Of a DNA stretch of 64,000 nt, positions 49,579-58,187 are shown in pieces. Both the position numbers and the translations under genes were made by a program. Each line of letters begins with the position of its first letter. Position 1 is the first letter of the stretch. A model generated the notes under the pieces. The model saw only the letters and a program-made list of their open reading frames with translations. It did not search any database and was not told the DNA's origin. This stretch comes from Actinophytocola gossypii. Its GTDB lineage: Bacteria > Actinomycetota > Actinomycetes > Mycobacteriales > Pseudonocardiaceae. The stretch covers positions 19,971 through 83,970 of the forward strand of contig NZ_JAFFZE010000020.1 of the NCBI RefSeq assembly GCF_025165815.1, given 5' to 3'.

Positions 49579-51846
49579 GTGCGCAGGAGCATCGTGGTGC
49601 TCGCAGTACTGGCGCTGGTGGGCGGATTCGCCTCGGCCGGGCAGCGGGCGGACGTGCCGGAACCGGCACCGGTGGCCGCCGAGACCGGGTCGTCGTTCAC
49701 GCCCGTGACACCGGTCCGCGTGCTCGACACCCGCACCGGCACGGGGACCCCGGTCGGCCCGCGCGGCACGATCACCCTCGGACTGACGTCGCGGGTGCCG
49801 GCCGGCGCCACCGCGGTCGTGCTGAACGTGACCGGAACCGGGGCGACCGCGGCCACGCACGTGACCGCCTTCCCCTCGGGCACCACCCGGCCGAACGCGT
49901 CCAACCTGAACCTGGCCGCCGGCGACACCCGCCCGGTGCTCACCACGGTCGCGCTCGGCGCCGACCGCGCCGTGAGCCTGTACAACCACAACGGCCGCGT
50001 CCACCTGCTCGCCGACCTCGCCGGCTACTACGCGCCCGGCTCCGGCGCGAAGTACACGCCGCTGTCACCCACCCGGGTGCTGGACACGCGGCAGGCCGAC
50101 GACATCCCCGCGCTCGGCCACGGCGCCACCCAGGTCGTCGACCTGAGCGGGCACGTGCCGGCGTCGGCCACCGCGGTCACGCTGAACCTCACCGGTGTCG
50201 GGTCGACCGCGATCACCTACGTCACCGCCTGGCCGACCGGCCGGGCCAGGCCGGACGCCTCGAACCTGAACCTCCCGGTCGGCAGCATCCGGCCCAACCT
50301 GGTCACCGTCGCGCTCGGCACCGACCGCACGATCAGCCTGTTCAACCACGTCGGCCGGGTCGACGCGCTGGTGGACCTCGTCGGCTTCTACACCCCCGAG
50401 TACGGCGCCACGTTCGTGCCGGTGAACCCGGTCCGGGTGCTCGACACCCGCGCCGGCACCGGCACCACCGCCGCCGGGGCGATCGCGCCCAACAGCCGGA
50501 TCCCGGTCCTCCCCGGCACCCACGTCCCGGCCGACGCGACGGCCGCGCTGCTCAACGTCACCGGCGTCGAGGCGTCCCGCGTGACGTACGTGTCGGTGTG
50601 GTCGCCGGACGGCCGGGCGGACGACGCGGTGTCCACGCTCAACCTGGGGCGCGGCGAGACCGCCGCCAACCTCGCCGCGGTCACCCTGTCCACGATGGCG
50701 GGGATCTCCGCCTACAACCACCAGGGCAGCACGCACCTGATCGGCGACCTCGCGGGTGTGTTCGTCACCCCCGGCGCGGCGTGCCCGTACCGCTGCGCCC
50801 ACACCTGGGGCGGCAACGAGGCCTGGGCGCTCGGTACCGGGGAGCGGGTGCCGTCGTCGGCCACGCCGGCGCCGGTCGTCGGGCTGTCCGGGGTGCTCGC
50901 GCTCGCCGGCGGCGGAGCCAACCGGTACGCGCTGCGCGAGGACGGCACCGTGTGGGCGTGGGGCCAGAACGTGTTCGGTCAGCTCGGTGGGGACTGGCGC
51001 GCGATCGGCTGGTCGGCGGTGCCCGCGCCGGTGCCGGGGCTGACCGACGTCACCGCGATCGCCGCGGGCGTGTACCACGTGCTCGCGCTGCGCGCGGACG
51101 GCACGGTCTGGGCGTGGGGCGTCAACCACGAGGGCGGCCTCGGGAACGGCACGGCCGGCTCGGACACGCCGGTGCGGGTGTCCGGGCTGACCGGCGTGAC
51201 CGCGATCGCGGCCGGCGACCACGGCGGGTACGCGCTGCGCTCGGACGGCACGGTGTGGGCCTGGGGCAGCAACGCCAACGGCGCCCTCGGCGACGCCTCC
51301 CTGGCCGAGTACGCGCAGACGCCCGTGCGGGTGTCCGGGCTGACCGGGATCACCGCGATCGCCGGCGGCGGCTACGGCGGCTACGCCGTGCGCGGCGACG
51401 GCACCCTGTGGTCGTGGGGCTCGAACCGCGCGGGTGAGCTGGGCGACGGCACCAGGTGCGACCCTCGCGGCGGCAACGGGTGCCTGTCGCGGATCCCGGT
51501 GCGGGTGTCGGGCCTGACCGAGGTCACCGACGTCGCCGGCAGCCCGTTCACCACCGGCTCCACCGCGTACGCCGTCACCGACGACGGCACGGCCTGGACC
51601 TGGGGCGACGGCCCCGGCACGAACGTTCCCACGCGGGTGCCCGGCCTGGCCGACGTCACCGACGTCGCCGCCGGCCTCCACACCGGCTACGCCCGCACCG
51701 CCGACGGGTCCGCCTGGGCCTGGGGCCAGGGCACCGACGGCGCGTTGGGCAACGGCTCCGACGCCGACTCGACCGTGCCGGTGCGGGTCCACCTCACCGG
51801 CGTCACCGACATCTCCGCCGCCGGCGCGCTCGTCGCCACTCGGTAG
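49579..51846 (+). CDS. secreted VLDTR-repeat and RCC1-propeller protein A
   Basis: 755 aa with a Sec signal peptide. Three ~120-residue repeats follow (~38-400), each opening F/Y-x-P-x-x-P-x-RVLDTR, then A-V-V-L-N-V-T-G, W-P-x-G-x-x-R-P, N-L-N-L and ending Y-N-H-x-G-x-x-H-L-L-x-D-L-x-G. A seven-bladed RCC1/ATS1 propeller follows (~405-755), its blades marked by W-x-W-G-x-N (e.g. DGTVWAWGQNVFGQLGG). The GTG has AGGAGGAAC in front. It is a tandem paralogue of the next gene. A cell-surface carbohydrate- or protein-binding role is inference. Confidence 0.88.
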   Translation: MRRSIVVLAVLALVGGFASAGQRADVPEPAPVAAETGSSFTPVTPVRVLDTRTGTGTPVGPRGTITLGLTSRVPAGATAVVLNVTGTGATAATHVTAFPSGTTRPNASNLNLAAGDTRPVLTTVALGADRAVSLYNHNGRVHLLADLAGYYAPGSGAKYTPLSPTRVLDTRQADDIPALGHGATQVVDLSGHVPASATAVTLNLTGVGSTAITYVTAWPTGRARPDASNLNLPVGSIRPNLVTVALGTDRTISLFNHVGRVDALVDLVGFYTPEYGATFVPVNPVRVLDTRAGTGTTAAGAIAPNSRIPVLPGTHVPADATAALLNVTGVEASRVTYVSVWSPDGRADDAVSTLNLGRGETAANLAAVTLSTMAGISAYNHQGSTHLIGDLAGVFVTPGAACPYRCAHTWGGNEAWALGTGERVPSSATPAPVVGLSGVLALAGGGANRYALREDGTVWAWGQNVFGQLGGDWRAIGWSAVPAPVPGLTDVTAIAAGVYHVLALRADGTVWAWGVNHEGGLGNGTAGSDTPVRVSGLTGVTAIAAGDHGGYALRSDGTVWAWGSNANGALGDASLAEYAQTPVRVSGLTGITAIAGGGYGGYAVRGDGTLWSWGSNRAGELGDGTRCDPRGGNGCLSRIPVRVSGLTEVTDVAGSPFTTGSTAYAVTDDGTAWTWGDGPGTNVPTRVPGLADVTDVAAGLHTGYARTADGSAWAWGQGTDGALGNGSDADSTVPVRVHLTGVTDISAAGALVATR

Positions 51847-51875
51847 AAAACCAAATAGCGAAAGGACACCGACCC

Positions 51876-54368
51876 GTGCCGCTCCGCAGATCGGTCGTAC
51901 TGCTCACCGCCGCTGCCGCCGCGCTCACCCTCAGCTCCACCGCGACGGCCGAGCCGGCGCCCCAGCCCCAGGCCGAAGCCCAGCCCGCCATGCCGGAGCG
52001 GCCACGGGTGTCCAAGACCGACGCGCAGCGGACCATGGCGCGGGAGCGGGGCAAGGAGACCGCACCGGCGGCCAGGACCGCCGCCGCCGATGTCCGGGCA
52101 GCCGCCAGCTCGGCCGGCTCGGTCTACACGCCGGTGACCCAGGTCCGCGTGCTCGACACCCGCAACGGCATCGGCGCGCCAAGCGCCCCGCTGGGCGCCG
52201 GCGGCACGCTCACCCTCGACCTGTCCTCGCGGGTCCCGGCGGACGCCACCGCGGTCGTGCTGAACGTGACCGGCGTGTCCCCGACCCGCAACACGTACCT
52301 CACCGTCTGGCCCGCCGGCCAGAGCCGCCCCAACGCCTCCAACCTCAACGTGAGCATCGGGGAGACCCGGCCGAACGCGGTGACCGCGGCCCTCGGCGAC
52401 GGCGCCGCCCTGCGGGTCTTCAACAACGCCGGCACCACCCACGTGCTCGCCGACCTCGCGGGCTACTACGCGCCGGGCGACGGCTCCCGGTTCACCTCGA
52501 CCGACCCGGCCCGTGTACTCGACACCCGCTCCTCCGGCGGCGCGCTCGGCCCGCGGAGCACCCGCACGGTCAACCTGTCCGGCCGGGTGCCCGCGTCCGC
52601 CACCGCCGTCACCCTGAACCTGACCGGCGTGGGCGCCACCGTCGACACCTACGTCACCGCCTGGCCGACCGGGCAGTCGCGCCCCAACGCCTCCGCACTG
52701 AACCTCACCCGAGGCGCGACCACCCCGAACCAGGTGACCGTCGCGCTCGGCGGCAACCGCACGGTGAGCCTCTACAACCACTCCGGCAGCGTGCACCTGC
52801 TCGCCGACCTCGCCGGCTACTACGCCACCGACCGAGGCGACTCCTTCTACCAGCTCACCCCGCTGCGGATGTTCGACACGCGCCGGGACGCCACTCCGCT
52901 GCCCGGCGGCTACTACCAGGAGATCCCGCTCGACCCGCTGCTGCCGGCCTCGGCGAACGCGGTCGTGTTCAACCTGACCGGCACCAACGTGACCGCGGCG
53001 AACACGTACCTCACCGCCTACCCGGAAGGGAACATCGTGCCGAACGCGTCCAACCTGAACCTGGTGCGCGGGCAGACCTCGGCGAACCTGGTCACCGTGG
53101 CGCTCAGCGCGGACGACGGCTTCAACGTGTACAACCACCAGGGCGAGGTCGACTTCCTGACCGACGTGGCCGGCTACTTCGCGCCCGCGCCCCCGCCCTG
53201 CACCACCGACTGCGTGCACAGCTGGGGCGACAACGAGTTCGCCCTGCTCGGCGTCGGCACCACCGGCGGCACGTCCGGCGAGCCGGGCCGGATCGACGGC
53301 CTGTCCGGGATCACCGAGGTCACCGGTGGCGAACTCAACGCGTACGCGCTGCGCGACGACGGCGCCGTCTACTCCTGGGGCCTCGACGACCTCGCCGGCC
53401 TCGGCACCGGCGAGCCGTACGGCCTGTCGACCGTGCCGGTGCGGGTGAACAACCTGTCCGGCGTCACCGACATCGCGGCCGGCCTGTTCGCCGCCTACGC
53501 GGTCGACAGCCAGGGCAACGCGTGGGCCTGGGGCGACAACTTCAACGGCGCCCTCGGCGACGGCACCATGACCGAACGGCGCTCCCCGGTGCGGGTGCAG
53601 GGCCTGTCCGGCGACGTCGTCCAGGTCGCCGGCGGCTACGACACCGGCTACGCGCTGCTCGCCGACGGCACCGTGTGGGTCTGGGGCACCAACGGCGGCT
53701 CGTTCGGCAACGGCGAGTACGGCACCGGCTGCGACCAGCTCCCCGCCGGTCCCGGCTGCCGCACGCTCACTCCGATCCAGGTGCCCGGCCTGACCGACGT
53801 CACCTCGATCGCCGCCACCCGGTCCGGCACGTTCGCGGTCAAGGACGATGGCAGCGTCTGGGCGTGGGGCTTCAACGACGTCGGCCAGCTCGGCCTCGGC
53901 ACCGTGGGCGGGCCGGCCTGCCAGGACGACATCTTCGCGCCGAACTGCCTGGTGCTCTCGCCGACCCGGATCGACGGCCTGAGCGGGGTTGCCGAGATCG
54001 CGCACGGAAGCCAGTCGGCGACCTACGCCCGCACCACCGACGGCACCGTGCTGTCCTGGGGCTTCAACGCCGACGGCCAGCTCGGCGACGGCACCACGGG
54101 CGAGAACTGCACCGATCCCGGAGTGCCGAACTGCGTCCGGACCTCGCCCGCCCCGGTGCCTGGCCTGACCGGGGTCACCGACCTCGCGGCCGGGGCCCAG
54201 CACGCGCTGGCCCTGCGCTCGGACGGCAGCGTGGTGGCCTGGGGGATGAACAACTTCCACCAGGTCAACGGCGGATCACCGGTGGTGGACACGCCGGTAC
54301 AGGTCGCCGTCCCGGGGTCGGCTACCACGGTCGGAGCCAGCGGTTGGAGCTCCTACGCCGTGTCGTGA
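51876..54368 (+). CDS. secreted VLDTR-repeat and RCC1-propeller protein B
   Basis: 830 aa, same plan as its upstream neighbour. A signal peptide is followed by a ~65-residue charged Ala/Pro/Glu spacer (PAPQPQAEAQPAMPERP). Three VLDTR-type repeats (third degenerate: RMFDTRRDATPL) and seven RCC1 blades (VHSWGDN, VYSWGLD, AWAWGDN, VWVWGTN, VWAWGFN, VLSWGFN, VVAWGMN) complete it. Blades 4-6 carry extra Cys pairs in insertions (GCDQLPAGPGCR, ACQDDIFAPNC). GTG 51876 has AAAGGA upstream; only 29 bp separate the two genes, so they are one transcript. Confidence 0.88.
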   Translation: MPLRRSVVLLTAAAAALTLSSTATAEPAPQPQAEAQPAMPERPRVSKTDAQRTMARERGKETAPAARTAAADVRAAASSAGSVYTPVTQVRVLDTRNGIGAPSAPLGAGGTLTLDLSSRVPADATAVVLNVTGVSPTRNTYLTVWPAGQSRPNASNLNVSIGETRPNAVTAALGDGAALRVFNNAGTTHVLADLAGYYAPGDGSRFTSTDPARVLDTRSSGGALGPRSTRTVNLSGRVPASATAVTLNLTGVGATVDTYVTAWPTGQSRPNASALNLTRGATTPNQVTVALGGNRTVSLYNHSGSVHLLADLAGYYATDRGDSFYQLTPLRMFDTRRDATPLPGGYYQEIPLDPLLPASANAVVFNLTGTNVTAANTYLTAYPEGNIVPNASNLNLVRGQTSANLVTVALSADDGFNVYNHQGEVDFLTDVAGYFAPAPPPCTTDCVHSWGDNEFALLGVGTTGGTSGEPGRIDGLSGITEVTGGELNAYALRDDGAVYSWGLDDLAGLGTGEPYGLSTVPVRVNNLSGVTDIAAGLFAAYAVDSQGNAWAWGDNFNGALGDGTMTERRSPVRVQGLSGDVVQVAGGYDTGYALLADGTVWVWGTNGGSFGNGEYGTGCDQLPAGPGCRTLTPIQVPGLTDVTSIAATRSGTFAVKDDGSVWAWGFNDVGQLGLGTVGGPACQDDIFAPNCLVLSPTRIDGLSGVAEIAHGSQSATYARTTDGTVLSWGFNADGQLGDGTTGENCTDPGVPNCVRTSPAPVPGLTGVTDLAAGAQHALALRSDGSVVAWGMNNFHQVNGGSPVVDTPVQVAVPGSATTVGASGWSSYAVS

Positions 54369-54462
54369 CCTAACGGTGATCACACGTCCGCTCGCGGGTA
54401 CTCTCGGGCGGCAGACGTCGATGGCCCAGAGCTGGGCGCCGCCCCTGGAGGACTGAACTCGA

Positions 54463-56400
54463 ATGCTCGGCAGCACCCCGACCACGAGCGACGCGGACAC
54501 CGCCGAGTCGGCGGCCGACCCGGACGAACGGCTCACCGAGCACGTCCCCAGCGGCCGCCTGGTGGCCCAGCGGGGCCTGTTCCGCGGGCCCGACCCGGTG
54601 TGCCCGGACGACCTGTACGCGCGGGTCGTCCGGGGCGGCGCGGTGCGCGACCGGCAGCGGCTGGTCGTGCACCCGGGCTCCGAGGTCACGATGGACACCT
54701 ACTTCGGCCGCTTCCCGGCCAGCTACTGGCAGCGCTGGACCGTGGTGGACCAGGTGGACGTCGAGGTCACCGCCTCCGGCACCGGGCAGGTCGCGCTGAT
54801 CGCCTCCGACATCGACGGCGAGCTGCGCACCATCGCCGTGCACGACCTGTCCGGCCAGGGCGACCAGGTCACCCTGACCGCCGCGCTGGACAAGTTCGTC
54901 GACGGCGGCTTCCTGTGGGTCAGGTTCACCACCGACGACGCGGAGCTGACCGTCGAGCGGCTGCGCTGGACGGTCGCCCCGCCGAAGCGGCTGCGCCCGA
55001 CCGCCGTGGTCATCTGCACGTTCAACCGGGCCGACGACTGCACCAAGACGCTCCAGTCGCTGGCCGCCGACCAGGAGGCCCTGGAGGTCCTGGACGCCGT
55101 CTACGTGACCGACCAGGGCTCGGACACCGTCGAGTCCCGCCCGGCCTTCCCGGAGATCCAGCAGGGCCTCGGCGGGCGGCTGCGGTACCTGCGCCAGCCC
55201 AACCTCGGCGGCGCGGGCGGCTTCGGCCGGGGCATGTACGAGGTCACCCGCCCCGGCCAGGCCGAGCACGCCAACCTGCTGTTCATGGACGACGACGTGC
55301 TCTGCGAGCCGGAGATCGCCGTCCGGCTCACCGCGTTCGCCAACCGCACCCCGTCGCCGACCATCGTCGGCGGGCAGATGCTGCGGCTGCTGCACCCGAC
55401 CCGGCTGCTGGCCGGGGCGGAGTACGCCGACTTCGCCCAGCTCGTGCCGGGCAAGGTGGTCCGCAACGCGCTGGACGACGTCGACCTGACCGTCGAGGAG
55501 GTGGACGCCACCGGCACGCCCACCGGCCACGTCAACCGCGGCGACAAGCGGGTCGACGCCGACTACAACGCCTGGTGGTCCTGTCTGATCCCGGCCGAGG
55601 TGGTCGCCGCGATCGGGCTGCCGATGCCGCTGTTCTTCCAGTGGGACGACGTGGAGTACGGCTACCGCGCGCGGGCCAAGGGCTTCCCGACCGTCACCCT
55701 TCCCGGAGCCGGCCTGTGGCACGCCGACTTCGACTGGAAGGACCTCGACAAGTGGAACGAGTACTTCGCGGTCCGCAACGGCATGATCGTCAGCGCGCTG
55801 CACGCCGAGATCGACCCGAAGCAGATCGCCAGGGTGCTGACCTCCCGGATCTCCCGCTACCTGCTGTCCATGCAGTACGGCCTGGCCGCCACGCTGATCA
55901 AGGCGGCCGAGGACTTCCTCGCCGGCCCGGAGTTCCTCGCTGACGGCGGGGCCAGCGCGGCCAAGGAGGTCTTCGCGCTGCGTGCCGACTACCCGGACAC
56001 GATCATGCACAAGGCGTCCGACGTGCCGGGGATCCGGACCGGCACGATCAAGCAGGTCCAGGCGGGCCCGAAGCCGAGCAACAACCGGCTGACCCTGCTC
56101 AAGCGGCTCGCCTACCTGGCGATGGACCGCAGCGTGCACCCGATCGGCGCGGTGTCGAAGAAGGACGCCACCTGGTGGCACGTCTCCCAGTTCGACACCG
56201 CCGTGGTCACCGACGGCTCGCAGGAGGGCGTCCGCGTCCGCCGCCGCGACCGGGAGCTGACCATCCGGCTCGCCAAGCAGGCCGCCAAGGCCGTCCGCCG
56301 GGTGATCGCCGAGATGCCCCGCCTGCGCGAGGAGTACCGCGCCGCCGTCCCCCAGCTCACCAGCCGGGAGAACTGGCGCCGCCTCTACGACATCGACTGA
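54463..56400 (+). CDS. GlfT2-type galactofuranosyltransferase, copy 1
   Basis: 645 aa. N-terminal jelly-roll domain (~30-170, YFGRFPASYWQRWTVVDQVD), GT-A domain (~180-430) and C-terminal helical domain. Catalytic elements: TAVVICTFNRADDC, NLLFMDDDVLCEPE (D-D-D), WDDVEYGYRARA and GLWHADFDW (His). In M. tuberculosis GlfT2 polymerises the alternating beta-1,5/1,6 galactofuran of arabinogalactan on a lipid carrier, using UDP-Galf. GGAGGA precedes the ATG. The second copy is at 58188. Confidence 0.9.
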   Translation: MLGSTPTTSDADTAESAADPDERLTEHVPSGRLVAQRGLFRGPDPVCPDDLYARVVRGGAVRDRQRLVVHPGSEVTMDTYFGRFPASYWQRWTVVDQVDVEVTASGTGQVALIASDIDGELRTIAVHDLSGQGDQVTLTAALDKFVDGGFLWVRFTTDDAELTVERLRWTVAPPKRLRPTAVVICTFNRADDCTKTLQSLAADQEALEVLDAVYVTDQGSDTVESRPAFPEIQQGLGGRLRYLRQPNLGGAGGFGRGMYEVTRPGQAEHANLLFMDDDVLCEPEIAVRLTAFANRTPSPTIVGGQMLRLLHPTRLLAGAEYADFAQLVPGKVVRNALDDVDLTVEEVDATGTPTGHVNRGDKRVDADYNAWWSCLIPAEVVAAIGLPMPLFFQWDDVEYGYRARAKGFPTVTLPGAGLWHADFDWKDLDKWNEYFAVRNGMIVSALHAEIDPKQIARVLTSRISRYLLSMQYGLAATLIKAAEDFLAGPEFLADGGASAAKEVFALRADYPDTIMHKASDVPGIRTGTIKQVQAGPKPSNNRLTLLKRLAYLAMDRSVHPIGAVSKKDATWWHVSQFDTAVVTDGSQEGVRVRRRDRELTIRLAKQAAKAVRRVIAEMPRLREEYRAAVPQLTSRENWRRLYDID

Positions 56401-56408
56401 GGTGCGGT

Positions 56409-56446
56409 GCGGGACGCCTTCGCCCGGTGCGGCGAAGGCGTCCCGC
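56409..56446. terminator. bidirectional terminator, perfect 16-bp stem
   Basis: GCGGGACGCCTTCGCC pairs perfectly with GGCGAAGGCGTCCCGC around a 6-nt loop, between convergent glfT2 copy 1 and the GT2 gene. Confidence 0.85.
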
Positions 56447-56450
56447 CCGC

Positions 56451-57398
56451 CTACCGATCGTCTCTGGACCGCACGATCAGGTCGGCCAGCAGCGCCATCG
56501 ACCCGATGATCAGCGACGTGACCAGCACCAGCATCGCGTTGCTGGTCACCCGGAAGTCGTAGCGGATGACGTCCACGATGCCCTTCGCCGCGCCCGCGAC
56601 GAACATCGTGAGCGCCAGCGGCATCAGCACCTTGATCGGGTTGAAGTACATGACCATCCGCAGCACCTGCAGGATGTACCGGTAGGCGTCCTTGACGAAG
56701 TGGAACTTCGACACCCCGGCCCGCTTCGCGTAGTCGATGGCCAGGTAGTCCACCGGGTGCTGGTTGGACAGGAACGACATCGTGATCGTGGTGACGCAGG
56801 AGAACCCGGGCGGCAGCAGCCGCAGGTAGGGCAGCGACACGTCGCGCCGGAACGCGCGCAGGCCGGAGTTCAGGTCCGGGATCTTCGTGCCGGCGAGCAG
56901 TTCCGCGATCTTGCGGATGACGAACTTCGCCGGCACCCGGAGGAACTTGTGCGTGCCCTGCTCGGAGGTGCGTGCCCCGACGACCTGGTCGGTGTCCGGA
57001 TTGTCGTGCAAGTACTGAATGAATTCCGGAATTCGCTCGTTCGGGTACGTCATGTCGGCGTCGGTCCACACCACGATCCGCCCGTAGGCCTCTCTGGTGC
57101 CGATCCGCCGAGCCGTGCCGGAGCCGCCGTTGCGGCGGAACGGCATCAGCCGCATGTTCGGGAACTGCGGCAGCGCCTCCTCCAACACCTTGAGCGTGTC
57201 GTCGGTCGACTTGTCGTCGATGACCAGCAGTTCGTAGGACATGCCGCTGGCGTCCATCGCGCCGGAGATCCGCTTGATCTCGTCCAGCACGTGCTCCTGC
57301 TCGTTGTAGCAGGGGAGCACGATCGTGGCGTCCAGCGTGTTCTCGCCGCCCCCACCAGGAGGCGTCGCGCCGAAACTCGTGTACTGGCTCGCGTTCAC
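56451..57398 (-). CDS. DPM1-like glycosyltransferase (GT2) with membrane anchor
   Basis: 315 aa. GT-A domain: ATIVLPCYNEQEHVLDEIKR, LVIDDKSTDDT, VVWTDADMTYPNE (D-x-D) and PDLNSGLRAFRRDV; two C-terminal helices anchor it. It probably makes a polyprenyl-phosphate sugar. GTG 57398 is chosen because a minus-strand TATTGT lies seven bases upstream (leaderless); an in-frame GTG at 57446 is the alternative. It is divergent from the methyltransferase gene. Confidence 0.87.
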   Translation of the reverse strand: MNASQYTSFGATPPGGGGENTLDATIVLPCYNEQEHVLDEIKRISGAMDASGMSYELLVIDDKSTDDTLKVLEEALPQFPNMRLMPFRRNGGSGTARRIGTREAYGRIVVWTDADMTYPNERIPEFIQYLHDNPDTDQVVGARTSEQGTHKFLRVPAKFVIRKIAELLAGTKIPDLNSGLRAFRRDVSLPYLRLLPPGFSCVTTITMSFLSNQHPVDYLAIDYAKRAGVSKFHFVKDAYRYILQVLRMVMYFNPIKVLMPLALTMFVAGAAKGIVDVIRYDFRVTSNAMLVLVTSLIIGSMALLADLIVRSRDDR

Positions 57399-57405
57399 CG
57401 CGTGG

Positions 57406-57411
57406 ACAATA
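57406..57411 (-). promoter_or_regulatory. -10 element of leaderless promoter, DPM1-like gene
   Basis: TATTGT on the minus strand, seven bases before GTG 57398. Confidence 0.55.
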
Positions 57412-57556
57412 GCGGAGCGTTCCACTACCCGGAAAAGGTCCGCCACACAGGGGTGGTCGGCCGACCGTTACCATGCCGACATCAGCACGGTCGGGAACGA
57501 CACGGCCGGCGCCCCCAGCGTTCCACCCCATGAAGACCGATCGGCGAGGACGACGC

Positions 57557-58162
57557 ATGGCTTCCCTGGATTCCACCGAGGGCGAGGAGTACACCGAACG
57601 GCTCCAGCGGCTCGGGACACCGCTGTGGAAGCGGGTGCTCGACGTGCAGCGGCCCTACCGGTGGAACATCCGGCGGCTCTTCGGCGACCGCGAGGTGCTC
57701 GACGTCGGCTGCGGCATCGGCCGGTGCCTGTCCCACCTCGCCCCGCGCGGCGTCGGCGTGGACCACAACCCGCACTCGGTCGCGCTCTGCCGGAGCAACG
57801 GGCTGACCGCGTTCACCACCGAGGAGTTCGGCGAGTCCGAGTACGCCAAGCCCGGCCGGTTCGGCGGGATGCTGGCCGCGCACCTGGTCGAACACATGCC
57901 GCACGCGGACGCGATCAAGATCCTCCAGGGCTACCTGGACTACCTGGCGCCGGACGCGCGCCTGGTGCTGATCTGCCCGCAGGAGCGCGGCTACCGCAGC
58001 GACAGCACGCACGTCGAGTTCGCCGACTTCGACGCGCTCACCGACGTCGCCCACCAGCTCGGTTTCACCAGGACCCGCCGGCAGTCGTTCCCGCTGCCCC
58101 GGCCCGCGGGCAAGGTGTTCCTGTACAACGAGTTTGTTCTAGTCGCCGACCGCAGCGCGTAG
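57557..58162 (+). CDS. SAM-dependent methyltransferase (class I)
   Basis: 201 aa. Motif I EVLDVGCGIGRCLSHLAPRG and a following GVDHNPHS identify the Methyltransf_11-like fold; LAAHLVEHMPHAD is motif II. ATG 57557 has GAGGA in front. It is 25 bp upstream of the second GlfT2 gene, suggesting it methylates a galactan precursor, lipid carrier or end-cap, but the substrate is not visible. Confidence 0.85.
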   Translation: MASLDSTEGEEYTERLQRLGTPLWKRVLDVQRPYRWNIRRLFGDREVLDVGCGIGRCLSHLAPRGVGVDHNPHSVALCRSNGLTAFTTEEFGESEYAKPGRFGGMLAAHLVEHMPHADAIKILQGYLDYLAPDARLVLICPQERGYRSDSTHVEFADFDALTDVAHQLGFTRTRRQSFPLPRPAGKVFLYNEFVLVADRSA

Positions 58163-58187
58163 CCGGACCCCCAGGAGGAGCAGAACA

